Part shown: piece after piece, positions 9,009 through 17,752 of the stretch
Layout: each line of letters begins with the position of its first letter
How positions within the stretch are numbered: position 1 is the first letter of the stretch
Source: Haladaptatus sp. QDMS2
GTDB lineage: Archaea; Halobacteriota; Halobacteria; Halobacteriales; Halococcaceae
Direction: 5' to 3'
Length of the DNA: 64,000 bases
Assembly: GCF_029338295.1 (NCBI RefSeq)
Contig: NZ_CP119791.1
Location: forward strand, 2,418,001-2,482,000
Made by a program: the position numbers and the translations under genes
The notes under the pieces: model-generated
Database searches by the model: none
What the model was told of the DNA's origin: nothing
The model's input: the letters and a program-made list of their open reading frames with translations, nothing else

Positions 9009-11248
9009 GCACCCAGACCCGAACCATCGTCGAGCGCACGGAACTCGGCCTGCGCGACCCGCTGCGCCTGCTCTCGTTGGTCACCGCCGCGCTCCTCACG
9101 ATTTCCTACGTGAGCGTCCTGCTTTCGGTGACGAACGTGGTCGGCGGGTCGAGCGACCTGCTGGTCATCGTCGGCGTGACGCTCGTCGTGAGCACGCTGC
9201 TCGCCCGGTATCTCTCCTCGTGGGTTGCGCTCGTACTCGCCGGCGTCCTGCTCGTGGGTGGGATGGCGTTCTACCTGACTTCGATTCCCGATGGCTTCGC
9301 GCTGTTGTGGCAGACCGAACGCATCACGAGCGACGTGACCGCGCTGCTGACCGGCCTCTCCATCCTGCGCGTGACCAAAGCGAGCGTGTGGGCGATGGCT
9401 ATCGCGCCCGGCCCCGTGTTCCTGTCGTGGTATTTCGTCATGCAGCGACGCTACGCACTCGGGGCCATCGTCGGGGCGGCCCCGCTCGGACTATTCGTCC
9501 TCACGGGCGACGCGGACCTGCTCATCACCGCGATGGGCGTCACCGCGGCCGCCGCGCTCGTCGGGTTCGGCGAACTCGAACGCCACAACGCCTCGCTTGG
9601 GCAAGCAGACCTGCTGACGGTCGTTCTCGCGACGATGGTCGTGCTTTCACTCACCCTCAGCGTGGTTCCCGGCGGCGCGTCGAACCCCCTGTTCTCCGGC
9701 CACAGCGGCGGGGAGACAATCGAGTCGAACCTCCTGACCGCAGACGAGGAAGTTGCCATCCTCGGCAGCATCAACCTCTCGCCGGAAGTGCGCTTCAGCG
9801 TGGAATCCGAGAGCGCTCAGTACTGGAAAGTCGGGAGCTACGACCGCTACACCGGCGGCGGCTGGGTCCGGACGGGCGAGAGCGAACTGTACACCTCCTC
9901 GCTTCCACGACCGGAGGGTGACTCCCGACGACTCGTCCAGAACTTCGAGATAGAGACCGCCCGGATGGCGACCATGCCCGCTGCGTGGAAGCCAGTCGCC
10001 GTCCGCGGGGCGCAGGCAGACCGGACGCGCGTGACCCAGCACGACGGCATCCAGCCGCTCGGGGCGCTGCGCGCGGGTGACGAGTACACCGTCGTAAGTC
10101 AGGTTCCGCGGACGCATCCCGACCAGTTGCGTGCCGCGGGGACGGAGTACCCTGACCACATCAAAGACCGCTACCTCCAGCTGCCCGAATCGACGCCCAG
10201 ACAGGTCGGTGAGTACACGAGCCAGCTGACCGCGAACGCGAATAACCCGTACGACACGGCGCGTGTCATCGAAACCTGGCTCGAAGACAACCGCCAGTAC
10301 TCACTCGACGTGGAGCGACCAGAGGGCGACATCGCCTACGCCTTCCTCTTCCAGATGGACAGCGGCTACTGCACCTACTACGCGACGACCATGGTGACGA
10401 TGCTGCGCACGCAGGGCATCCCGGCTCGCCTCGCTGTGGGCTACACGCCCGGCGAACAGGTCGCAGAGGACAAGTGGGTCGTCCGCGGGCTGGACGCCCA
10501 CGCCTGGGTAGAAGTCTACTTCCCCGGCACTGGCTGGGTAGAGTTCGACCCGACCCCGGCCGACCCCCGGGAGAACGCAGAGACCCAGCGTCTGAACCAG
10601 GCGCGCGCCGCTGACGAGCCGAACGTGGACACCAACGAGACGGGCGAGAACGCCCAGACCCAGACGACGCAGACGCCCGACACGGCGACGACCACCGCGA
10701 CCAACAACTCGACCTCCACCGGACCGTCCGACGACCGCCTCTCCGAGATTCTCGGCGGCGACCCCGGCGTTCAGACGACCGTTGGACCGAGCACGCCGCC
10801 CGGCGGCCCCGAGGGAACCGACCCGAACACCGACGAAGACGAGAACGGGGGCATCCCGATGCCGACTCGTGAGCAGGCCGCCGTTGGCCTGATTGCGCTC
10901 GTCGGTATGGCCGCGGGGGCCCACCGAACCGGCGCGTCGAGACGCGCCTATCGCGCCCTCTGGTTGCGCTGGCCGCAGTCTGGAACCCCGAGCGAGGACG
11001 CCGCCCGGGCGTTCGCCAGACTCGAATACCTGCTCTCGCGTCACCACGGGCCCCGACGCCCCGGCGAGACGCCGCGCCAGTTCCTCTCCCGCGTCGAGGC
11101 TGACGAGGCCGCCCGTCGGGTCGGAACCATCTACGAACGGGCGACCTACGCGGGTCGAGTGACCCGTGCGGAAGCAGACGAGGCGCTCGCCATCGTGAGC
11201 GACAAAGTCCGCGAACGAACGCCGGTGCTCAAGCGATTGAGCCGGTAG
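9005..11248 (+). CDS. TgpA-like transglutaminase-core membrane protein
   Basis: 747 residues. The first ~215 contain about six to seven membrane segments (DUF3488-like). A large extracellular region carries the transglutaminase/papain-like core: Cys456 in SGYCTYYAT, His499 in DAHAWVEVYF and Asp515 in VEFDPTPAD form the catalytic triad. A Thr/Asn-rich linker (about 535-620) follows, then one membrane span (about 625-645) and a C-terminal cytoplasmic DUF4129-like helical domain. Known relatives may cross-link or cleave envelope proteins; the substrate here is unknown. Last gene of the moxR operon. Confidence 0.92.
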   Translation: MSTQTRTIVERTELGLRDPLRLLSLVTAALLTISYVSVLLSVTNVVGGSSDLLVIVGVTLVVSTLLARYLSSWVALVLAGVLLVGGMAFYLTSIPDGFALLWQTERITSDVTALLTGLSILRVTKASVWAMAIAPGPVFLSWYFVMQRRYALGAIVGAAPLGLFVLTGDADLLITAMGVTAAAALVGFGELERHNASLGQADLLTVVLATMVVLSLTLSVVPGGASNPLFSGHSGGETIESNLLTADEEVAILGSINLSPEVRFSVESESAQYWKVGSYDRYTGGGWVRTGESELYTSSLPRPEGDSRRLVQNFEIETARMATMPAAWKPVAVRGAQADRTRVTQHDGIQPLGALRAGDEYTVVSQVPRTHPDQLRAAGTEYPDHIKDRYLQLPESTPRQVGEYTSQLTANANNPYDTARVIETWLEDNRQYSLDVERPEGDIAYAFLFQMDSGYCTYYATTMVTMLRTQGIPARLAVGYTPGEQVAEDKWVVRGLDAHAWVEVYFPGTGWVEFDPTPADPRENAETQRLNQARAADEPNVDTNETGENAQTQTTQTPDTATTTATNNSTSTGPSDDRLSEILGGDPGVQTTVGPSTPPGGPEGTDPNTDEDENGGIPMPTREQAAVGLIALVGMAAGAHRTGASRRAYRALWLRWPQSGTPSEDAARAFARLEYLLSRHHGPRRPGETPRQFLSRVEADEAARRVGTIYERATYAGRVTRAEADEALAIVSDKVRERTPVLKRLSR

Positions 11249-11340
11249 GACGACAGCGACGAACCGGAAACACCCGTCGGGTGGCCCGGCAGGCGGCGGC
11301 GCTCGATTTTTGCCCTCTACTACCCGACAGCGTTTTGTAG

Positions 11341-11658
<318 letters not shown>

Positions 11659-11781
11659 CCTTCGACCGAATCGTTATCCGGCCCCGGCTGGGCCCAACCA
11701 TCCACGTTCTATTTTATTCAGAGCGACCGCGTTTTCGAGAAGGAGCGCGGCGCGGCAGGTAGCAGAGCGGCGAGGCAGGAA

Positions 11782-12159
11782 TTAGAACGGCGAGTCAGGC
11801 CCCTCGTTGGCCTGTGCTGAGTCGGTTTCGTTCCCGGAGACGATGTCGTACTTCCACGCATCGAGGCCGCCAGCCATGCTCTCGACGCTGGCATGGGCAG
11901 TGCCCTCGTACGAGGCGATGAGTCGCGCCGCCTGCACGCTCGAAATCCCGTGTGGGCAGACGGTCACGATGTGGTCTGCGTCGGCGAGCGTCGGAATCTT
12001 GCTCACGAGGCTGTGAAACGGGATGTTCTCGCTGCCGGGGATGTGTTCCCGGGCGAACGCACCGGGCGAGCGGATGTCCACGACGCGCACGTCTGCGCCC
12101 TCGTCGAGGAGCGATTTGACCTCGTCCGGCGCAATCTCGTCGTCGCTGAGGTCGGTCAT
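11782..12159 (-). CDS. Rhodanese-like sulfurtransferase domain protein
   Basis: 125 residues, single rhodanese domain: VRVVDIRSPGAFAREHIPGS near the N-terminus split by the CH2A motif, and the active-site loop CPHGISS (Cys about residue 69). The His in the loop and its length fit the sulfurtransferase subfamily rather than Cdc25-like phosphatases. An acidic, Asn/Gln-containing tail ends the protein. The sulfur acceptor is unknown. Confidence 0.9.
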   Translation of the reverse strand: MTDLSDDEIAPDEVKSLLDEGADVRVVDIRSPGAFAREHIPGSENIPFHSLVSKIPTLADADHIVTVCPHGISSVQAARLIASYEGTAHASVESMAGGLDAWKYDIVSGNETDSAQANEGPDSPF

Positions 12160-12224
12160 ATAGGGTTGGTACTAGTTCAGATAGGATAAGCGTCTGGGTT
12201 CATACGGAGCTGAATATTTGTGAG

Positions 12225-12430
12225 TCAAAACAGTTGTTTCGAACACCTCGAAAGCCCCCGAGTGCTCGGCTCCCGCGACCACAGCTGCGCTCCTCACTCG
12301 CTTCGCTCGTTGCGGTGCTTGCTGGGTCGGGGTTCGCCGACCCCTCGGCCCCTTTCAGTCCCGCCCCGTAGTCCCGCCTCAGCAGACCTGCCCTTCCCCG
12401 GGTCGCGCGACGAGACGCGCGTCCCGGCCC
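12225..12430. repeat. Conserved haloarchaeal intergenic repeat with several hairpins, non-coding
   Basis: A GC-rich stretch between the rhodanese and Nudix genes. It includes GGGTCGG-GGTTCG-CCGACCC, a CTCACTCGCTTCGCTCG block like the loop of the 90-base repeat, and an inverted pair around GTCGCGCG/CGCGCGT. I recall very similar sequence as recurrent intergenic DNA in haloarchaeal genomes, where its plus-strand frame is often mis-annotated as a protein rich in Pro, Ser and Arg. That recollection is unverified. No start signal or real protein composition supports a gene. Confidence 0.55.
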
Positions 12431-12492
12431 TCGTGGTTGAGGCTGGTGATTGTGGCTGGTGATTGGGGCTGGTGGTTAGTGCTGGTGATTGA
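12431..12492. repeat. Short tandem repeat, period 12-14
   Basis: Four imperfect units of GGCTGGTGATTGT (variants ...GATTGG, ...GGTTAGT, ...GATTGA) lie end to end immediately beside the Nudix stop codon, plus a fifth degenerate unit (ggttgaggctgg) before them. Confidence 0.8.
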
Positions 12493-12494
12493 AT

Positions 12495-13037
12495 TTAGAT
12501 GAGCCCTTCTTCTTTCGCGAGCAGAATCCCCTCGATAGTCGCGTCGTTTGCGGGTTCCTGTCGGGCGACGTCGAGGGCGTCTTCGACGGGAACCGAAGTC
12601 ACGGTGATGAACTCGTTGCCGTCCAGTTTGCGTTCGACGGGCCGCAGACCCTCCGCGAACACGATACCTCGGCGGTGGCGAAGCACCCCGGTCGAACACC
12701 AGAACTCTTCGAGCAGGGCGAGGCTGTCGGGGGCGAAGCCGGTTTCCTCTTGCAGTTCCCGCGCTCCGGCCTGCGTGTAGGATTCGCCCTGCTCGACGAT
12801 ACCGGCGGGGAGTTCGAGACACTGCTCGCCGATGGCCGGACGATACTGGTCGACGAGGATGACTTCGTCGTCTGCGACGGCGACGACCACCACGGCGGCG
12901 GGCAACTCCGCCCAGTAGTACTTCTTCTCCGTGCCGTTCGGTTGAGAGACGAGATCGTAGCCGCCGGTGTACCAGCCGGTTTCGTACTCGGCTTTCGATT
13001 CGAGGACGGGCCAGTCGTGGTCGCGAGAATCTGTCAT
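12495..13037 (-). CDS. Nudix hydrolase, ADP-ribose pyrophosphatase-like
   Basis: 180 residues. A perfect Nudix box, GX5EX7REUXEEXGU, spans residues 79-101 (GIVEQGESYTQAGARELQEE continuing to TGF), giving the Mg-binding Glu residues. A Pro-containing context (QCLELPAG before the box) resembles ADP-ribose/NDP-sugar hydrolases. It would clear nucleoside diphosphate-linked metabolites; the exact substrate is not readable. Its ATG overlaps the stop of the upstream membrane-anchored gene by 4 bases. Confidence 0.9.
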   Translation of the reverse strand: MTDSRDHDWPVLESKAEYETGWYTGGYDLVSQPNGTEKKYYWAELPAAVVVVAVADDEVILVDQYRPAIGEQCLELPAGIVEQGESYTQAGARELQEETGFAPDSLALLEEFWCSTGVLRHRRGIVFAEGLRPVERKLDGNEFITVTSVPVEDALDVARQEPANDATIEGILLAKEEGLI

Positions 13038-13414
13038 ACGTCCTGTGTGATAGCCACCCGATAAAGTGTGCCGTTCTGGGTGACGTACACGGTGTCTCCC
13101 TCGACGGCCGCAGGGTTGCGATTCCCGAGGGCGGAGCGTTCGTCGAACGGCGAGTGGGTGAAGGCTTCTTTGAAGCCAACCGGGCCGTCCCAGTAGGGTT
13201 CAGACTGGCCGTCTGCGAGCGCGGCCGTGGTGAACGGATAGCGGTGGCTCGGCAGTTCGGAACCGTTTACCGCCTCGTGGTCGCCCTCTGCGGGCGTCGC
13301 GGTCAGGTAGTAGGGGTCGCCGCTCTTGAGCAGGCTCGGAACCGCGCCGAGCGCGAGCAGGAGGACGATGAGTGCGCCGATTGCGAGCAGCGCGTTGCGG
13401 GTGACCGTGCGCAT
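13034..13414 (-). CDS. Hypothetical membrane-anchored protein
   Basis: 126 residues: a single N-terminal membrane segment (about 7-28, ALLAIGALIVLLLALGAVP) and an outer domain rich in aromatic residues and Gly, containing DPYYLTATPAEG and GDTVYVTQNGTLYRVAI. The topology is consistent with an uncleaved signal anchor. Coupled by a 4-base overlap to the downstream Nudix gene; no known family recognised. Confidence 0.7.
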   Translation of the reverse strand: MRTVTRNALLAIGALIVLLLALGAVPSLLKSGDPYYLTATPAEGDHEAVNGSELPSHRYPFTTAALADGQSEPYWDGPVGFKEAFTHSPFDERSALGNRNPAAVEGDTVYVTQNGTLYRVAITQDV

Positions 13415-13450
13415 GGTCGTCCTTCGGGCCGGACGCGAAAAAGCACCTCG

Positions 13451-13873
13451 TTAGTCGAGCAGCACGTCGCGGTAGATGCGACCGAACGCCTGGCGACGGA
13501 GCGTAGCGATGGCCGCCTCGGGTTCGTTCTGGAAGGTCGCCGCGACGACGGTGTCGGCGAAGGGCGCGACGTGCCAGACGACGTTGTCCACCGTCTCGCT
13601 CCCGGCTTCGATGACCTCGTAGCTCTGGTGGGCCGCACACCACTCGTCGAATTCCTCGCGGGTGCCCACGGTGACGGTAAGCAGCGACGAAAAGAGGGCG
13701 TTTCGCGCGGTCGTGACCACGTCGCCGGTGACGCGCTCGTGGTACTCCGTGCGGTCGAAGTCCATCGCTTTCGCCGTCTCGCGGACGACGAGTTGGGCGG
13801 CCGGGCCGACCTGTTCGAACTGCTCGCGGGCGTCGGCTACCGTTTCGGGTGCGAAGAGGCCGTCTTCGTGCAT
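13451..13873 (-). CDS. DUF5809 family haloarchaeal protein
   Basis: 140 residues, soluble, with the characteristic start HEDGLFAPETVADAREQFE followed by GPAAQLVVRETAKAMDFD. I recognise this as the halophile-specific DUF5809 family, usually next to a DUF5810 gene as here. Function unknown. Confidence 0.8.
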   Translation of the reverse strand: MHEDGLFAPETVADAREQFEQVGPAAQLVVRETAKAMDFDRTEYHERVTGDVVTTARNALFSSLLTVTVGTREEFDEWCAAHQSYEVIEAGSETVDNVVWHVAPFADTVVAATFQNEPEAAIATLRRQAFGRIYRDVLLD

Positions 13874-13897
13874 GGGTGGTGAACGTGGGCGGGGCAG

Positions 13898-14311
13898 TTA
13901 CGCGTTTTCGTCTTCGTCGGCCTCGCGGTGGGCCTTCGCCATGCGTTTTGCCTCCTCGATTGCTTCCTGCGTTTTTGCGTCGAGTTGTGGCGACTGCTCC
14001 GGTGGTTCGATGTCGTGGGGGGGGTTCTCGGTATCGTCCTCGAACAGGTCGCCCGGGCGCACGTCGTCGTCGTGTTCGTGGTCGTGTTGGTCCGTCGTGT
14101 CCTCGAACACCTGCGGATACTCGCGTTCCTCAGCGAACTCGGTGACGCGGGCGGCGAGTTCGCGATGTCCCTCGTCGGACCAGCCCGGCGCGTGCTCGTC
14201 GAGCCACGTTTCGTGGTCGGCGTTGCCGAGCATCGCGGTGAACGCGAGGTGGTTGGCGAGGTGTTTTCCGTCCATCTGTGGCGCGTCACAGACCGGGCAG
14301 GCGTATCCCAT
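13898..14311 (-). CDS. DUF5810 family haloarchaeal zinc-finger protein
   Basis: 137 residues. The N-terminus GYACPVCDAPQMDGKHLANH carries a CxxC and two His residues, a likely zinc site of C2H2 type; the rest is helical and acidic with a His-rich stretch (DHEHDDD). Recognised as DUF5810. It lies just upstream of the DUF5809 gene on the same strand, 24 bases apart, so they are probably co-transcribed. Confidence 0.8.
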   Translation of the reverse strand: MGYACPVCDAPQMDGKHLANHLAFTAMLGNADHETWLDEHAPGWSDEGHRELAARVTEFAEEREYPQVFEDTTDQHDHEHDDDVRPGDLFEDDTENPPHDIEPPEQSPQLDAKTQEAIEEAKRMAKAHREADEDENA

Positions 14312-14350
14312 GTCCGGCTAGACGGGGGCCGTCGAAAAAAGGGACTCGTC

Positions 14351-14821
14351 TCAGTTGTCGGACTTGACGAACACGAGCGCGTCCTCGCCATCCTCGTAGT
14401 AGCGAGGAATCCGGTGGTGGGGCATAAAGCCGTACCGCCGGTAGAGCGACTGGGCCGCCTCGTTCGACTCCCGGACTTCGAGTTTCACCGTCTCGACAGC
14501 GTTGGTTGCGAGGACGACCAGTGCCCGCTCAAGGAGGCGTGCGCCGATGCCCTGGCCGCGATGGTCGGGCGCGACGGCGAAATCTTTGATGTGGCCGATT
14601 GGCCGCCCGTGGTTCGGCACGATGTCTGCGACGACGTAGCCGACGACCTCGCCCGCCTCGGCGACGAGGAAGCCCGGTTCGTCGACGAAAAACTCGAAGG
14701 CAGCGTAGGGCCACGGCTGGGGGAACGACTGGCGTTCGATGCGAAATACGGCGAGCAGGTCTGCGAGGGTCGCTTCCCGAATCTCGACCGGTCCGCCCGC
14801 ACCCTCGGCCGTCGTGGTCAC
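14351..14821 (-). CDS. rimI: RimI-like GNAT N-acetyltransferase
   Basis: 156 residues from the GTG at 14821. GNAT signatures: ERQSFPQPWPYAAFE, IKDFAVAPDHRGQGIGARLL (acetyl-CoA-binding Q/RxxGxG/A) and ESNEAAQSLYRRYGF. In archaea this family acetylates protein N-termini (Ard1/Nat-like), including but not only ribosomal proteins. An ATG 33 bases further upstream falls inside the TATA box (14845-14851), which sits 24-30 bases before the GTG, so the GTG start and a leaderless mRNA are more likely. Confidence 0.88.
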   Translation of the reverse strand: MTTTAEGAGGPVEIREATLADLLAVFRIERQSFPQPWPYAAFEFFVDEPGFLVAEAGEVVGYVVADIVPNHGRPIGHIKDFAVAPDHRGQGIGARLLERALVVLATNAVETVKLEVRESNEAAQSLYRRYGFMPHHRIPRYYEDGEDALVFVKSDN

Positions 14822-14844
14822 GAGAGAGGGTACGCACTGGACGC

Positions 14845-14851
14845 TATATAT
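14845..14851 (-). promoter_or_regulatory. TATA box of rimI
   Basis: TATATA(T) on the minus strand centred about 27 bases before the GTG start of rimI. This is the spacing expected for a leaderless haloarchaeal transcript, and it settles the start choice. The remaining intergenic DNA up to 15011 shows no gene. Confidence 0.65.
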
Positions 14852-15011
14852 CACGTTTGGACGAAAGTTTTTTTAACTTACAAATGCAGTGTAATAATTG
14901 CACCCAAGTGAGGGTGTTCCCCCAACCCCAACCTCAGTATCCTTTTCGGGACACCGCAGAACATGTTAGCAGACGCTCAGGTTCGTAAAAATCGAAAACG
15001 TGAGAGGTTCG

Positions 15012-16979
15012 TTAGTCGTCCGCCGGTGCGGCGCCGCCTTCGGTCTGCATCTTCGTGTGTGGCAGTTTGCCACCGTCTGCGAGGATGCGGCGTTCGCGCT
15101 CGGAGGCTTCGAGTTCGGCGGTGAACTCCCAGTCGTCGTTGACGCGGACCGTGAACTCTTCTTTGCCCTCACGGACACCTTCTGCGACGTCGTCGACGAT
15201 TTCGATGTCGTCGCCCTGTTCGAGCGTGGTGTACGTCTCCTCGTCGATGACGAGCGGGACGAGTCCGAAGTTGAACAGGTTCGCCTTGTGGATGCGGGCG
15301 AACGACTGTGCGAAGACGCCCTTGATGCCGAGGTACATCGGACAGAGGGCGGCGTGTTCGCGGGAGGAACCCTGCCCGTAGTTCTCGCCGGCGACGAGGA
15401 AGCCGCCGTCGGAGTCGAGGGAACGCTGGGCGAAGCTCTGGTCGACACGCGAGAGCGTGAACTCGGAGAGCTTCGGGATGTTAGACCGGTACATCAGGAT
15501 GTCCTGGGTTGCAGGGATGATGTGGTCGGTCGTGATGTTGTCCTCCATCTTGAGGAGTGCCGAGCCTTCGAGGTGGGCGTCGAGTGGGTCCTTCAGCGGG
15601 ACGTCGCCGATGTTCGGGCCCTTCACGAGGCTGTCGTCGACGGCCTCGTCCGGCGTGATGATGTCGGCCTTCGAACCGTCGTACTTCTCGGGCAGTTCTG
15701 CGCCGGGTGCTTCGAGGTCACCGAGTTCCTCGGCGAAGTCTCGTGGGTCGACGATTTCGCCCTTGAGACCGGCGGCGGCGGCGACTTCCGGCGAGCAGAG
15801 GTAGACGTTGTCGTCCTCGATGCCGGAGCGGCCTTCGAAGTTGCGGTTGAACGTCCGCAGGGAGACGGAGTCGGAGGCTGGCACGTGACCGATACCGATA
15901 CACGCACCACAGGTTGCCTCGGAGAAGTTGACGCCAGCGGCCATCATCTCTGCGACCCAGCCCTCACGGGCGAGGAGTTCCGCAGACTGCTTGGAACCGG
16001 GAGCGACGATGAACTCCGTCTTCTTGTTGACTTCGCGGCCTTTGACCATCTTCGCGGCCGGGAGCATGTCGGTGTAGCCACCGTTGGTACAGGAGCCGAC
16101 CATGACCTGGTCGACTGCGGTGCCAGCGACTTCGCGGACTGGCACGACCTTGTCCGGCATGGACGGGCACGCGATGAGCGGTTCGATGTCGGAGAGGTCG
16201 ATGACGATTTCGTCGTCGTACTCCGCGTCCTCGTCCGGCTGGAGGTCCACGTATTCGTCCTCGCGGTTGACCTTCGAGAGGAAGTCCTTCGTCTTCTCGT
16301 CGGTTGGGAAGATAGAGGACGTCGCGCCGAGTTCCGTACCCATGTTGGTGATGGTCGTACGCTCGGGGACGGTGAGCGTCTCGACGCCGGGGCCGGTGTA
16401 CTCGAAGATTTTGCCGACGCCGCCCTTGACCGAGAGGCGACGGAGCATCTCGAGGATGACGTCCTTCGCGGTAGACCACTCTGGAAGCTCGCCTTCGAGG
16501 CGAACGTTCACGACTTCAGGCATCTCGACGTAGTACGGGCCACCGCCCATGGCGACGGCGATGTCGAGGCCACCCGCGCCGATGGCGAGCTGGCCGAGGC
16601 CGCCGGGCGTTGGCGTGTGCGAGTCAGAGCCGAGGAGCGTCTTGCCGGGTGCGGCGAAGTTCTCCTTGTGGACGTTGTGACAGATACCGTTGCCGGGGCG
16701 AGAGAAATATGCGCCGAAAGTCCCGGCCGCAGAGCGCAGGAAGCGGTGGTCGTCGGAGTTCTTAAAGTCGAACTGGTAGGTCTGGTGGTCGCAGTACTGG
16801 GCTGCGAGTTCCGTCTGGACCTCGTCCATTTCCAGGGCTTCGAACTGGAGCCAGACGAGCGTCCCCGTCGTGTCCTGTGCGAGGACCTGGTCGATCTCGA
16901 TGCCGATTTCCTCACCTGTCTCGAGTTCCCCCTCGACGAGGTGGTCAGCAAGAATTTTTTCCGTAAGCGTCTGTCCCAT
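15012..16979 (-). CDS. acnA: Aconitate hydratase
   Basis: 655 residues. Interconverts citrate and isocitrate in the TCA cycle with a 4Fe-4S cluster. The cluster cysteines are Cys297 (VGSCTNGG) and Cys357/Cys360 (TCGACIGIGH). Other family motifs: LLGSDSHTPTPGGLG near residue 115, the swivel-domain YGQGSSREHAAL and QSFARIHKANLFNFG in the C-terminal part. The single-chain order (domains 1-3, linker, swivel domain) and the length match the short archaeal/mitochondrial-like form. A TATA box lies about 30 bases before the ATG. The long plus-strand open frame opposite it is a GC shadow. Confidence 0.95.
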   Translation of the reverse strand: MGQTLTEKILADHLVEGELETGEEIGIEIDQVLAQDTTGTLVWLQFEALEMDEVQTELAAQYCDHQTYQFDFKNSDDHRFLRSAAGTFGAYFSRPGNGICHNVHKENFAAPGKTLLGSDSHTPTPGGLGQLAIGAGGLDIAVAMGGGPYYVEMPEVVNVRLEGELPEWSTAKDVILEMLRRLSVKGGVGKIFEYTGPGVETLTVPERTTITNMGTELGATSSIFPTDEKTKDFLSKVNREDEYVDLQPDEDAEYDDEIVIDLSDIEPLIACPSMPDKVVPVREVAGTAVDQVMVGSCTNGGYTDMLPAAKMVKGREVNKKTEFIVAPGSKQSAELLAREGWVAEMMAAGVNFSEATCGACIGIGHVPASDSVSLRTFNRNFEGRSGIEDDNVYLCSPEVAAAAGLKGEIVDPRDFAEELGDLEAPGAELPEKYDGSKADIITPDEAVDDSLVKGPNIGDVPLKDPLDAHLEGSALLKMEDNITTDHIIPATQDILMYRSNIPKLSEFTLSRVDQSFAQRSLDSDGGFLVAGENYGQGSSREHAALCPMYLGIKGVFAQSFARIHKANLFNFGLVPLVIDEETYTTLEQGDDIEIVDDVAEGVREGKEEFTVRVNDDWEFTAELEASERERRILADGGKLPHTKMQTEGGAAPADD

Positions 16980-17005
16980 AACGGCTTGAGATGCAGGCTA
17001 CACGG

Positions 17006-17013
17006 TTATAAAT
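17006..17013 (-). promoter_or_regulatory. TATA box of acnA
   Basis: ATTTATAA on the minus strand, about 30 bases before the acnA ATG, predicting a leaderless or near-leaderless message. It is flanked by CACGG and CCGTG, a short palindrome. Confidence 0.65.
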
Positions 17014-17170
17014 CCCGTGAAATTAGCCATGGAAAACCATCATAAACACCGGTTTCGTCGGCAACTTTCTCGAAATTATTGCCATTTTCTTGGAATCTGA
17101 TAGACACATGGTAACGTACACGGTTTTGAATTTCGGCAGACCTTTGCTATCGGGCCAGTCACCCTCCAGT

Positions 17171-17671
17171 ATGTTCAGAAGCGGGCAATTCGTCGCAGAC
17201 CACGTTACCCCCGTCACCGCCGACCAGATTCAACCGAACGGCATCGACCTCACGCTCGAAGCGGTGTTCGAACAGCGCGAACCCGGCCGCATCGGCATGG
17301 ACGGGAAGGAAGTGGGCGACCGCCAGAAACTCGCGGGCGAACAGGTCGTCGAAGTGCCCCCGGAGGACCCCGACCCGAACGACGCTTACTACCTGCCACC
17401 GGGCGGGTACATCGTGCGCTACGCCGAAATCGTCTCCATCCCCGAGGACCACGTCGGGTTCATCTACCCGCGCTCGTCGCTCCTTCGTAACTCCTGTATG
17501 CTGAACACGGCCGTCTGGGACGCCGGCTACGAGGGCAAAGGCGAAGGCCTCCTGCAGGTCCACCACGACATCGAAATCGAACACGGCGCACGCATCGCCC
17601 AGCTCGTCCTCGCCGACGCGGACCACGAGGGTGTCTACGAGGGGAGCTACCAGGGCGAAAATATCGACTGA
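17171..17671 (+). CDS. dut: dUTP diphosphatase / dCTP deaminase family nucleotidohydrolase
   Basis: 166 residues from the ATG at 17171; an upstream in-frame ATG would add 27 atypical residues. Family motifs: QIQPNGIDLTL, GFIYPRSSLLRNSCMLNTAV, WDAGYEGKGEG, GARIAQLVL. The PRSSLLR and WDAGYEG segments form the dCTP deaminase-dUTPase active site. Haloarchaeal homologs with this exact layout are annotated as dUTPase; bifunctionality is possible and cannot be decided by eye. Removes dUTP and supplies dUMP for dTMP synthesis. Confidence 0.87.
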   Translation: MFRSGQFVADHVTPVTADQIQPNGIDLTLEAVFEQREPGRIGMDGKEVGDRQKLAGEQVVEVPPEDPDPNDAYYLPPGGYIVRYAEIVSIPEDHVGFIYPRSSLLRNSCMLNTAVWDAGYEGKGEGLLQVHHDIEIEHGARIAQLVLADADHEGVYEGSYQGENID

Positions 17672-17721
17672 GAGCTTTCAATTTTATTAATTAAATTATA
17701 AATTAATTCCGATAGCGACAG

Positions 17722-17730
17722 ATTTTAATT
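17722..17730 (+). promoter_or_regulatory. TATA-like box of the first subtilase gene
   Basis: ATTTTAATT sits 23-31 bases before the ATG at 17753, in an unusually AT-rich 80-base stretch (17670-17735), consistent with a leaderless transcript. Confidence 0.5.
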
Positions 17731-17752
17731 GAGCTTGCCCGTGGAAGGTTCC

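Noticed and set aside
12220-12462. 80-codon ORF in the intergenic repeat
   Set aside because: Pro/Ser/Arg-rich translation of a structured repeat; no start signal.
15000-17045. 681-codon plus-strand open frame
   Set aside because: Exactly antisense to aconitase; sequence rich in Val, Arg, Asp and Gly without domains, a GC-bias artefact.
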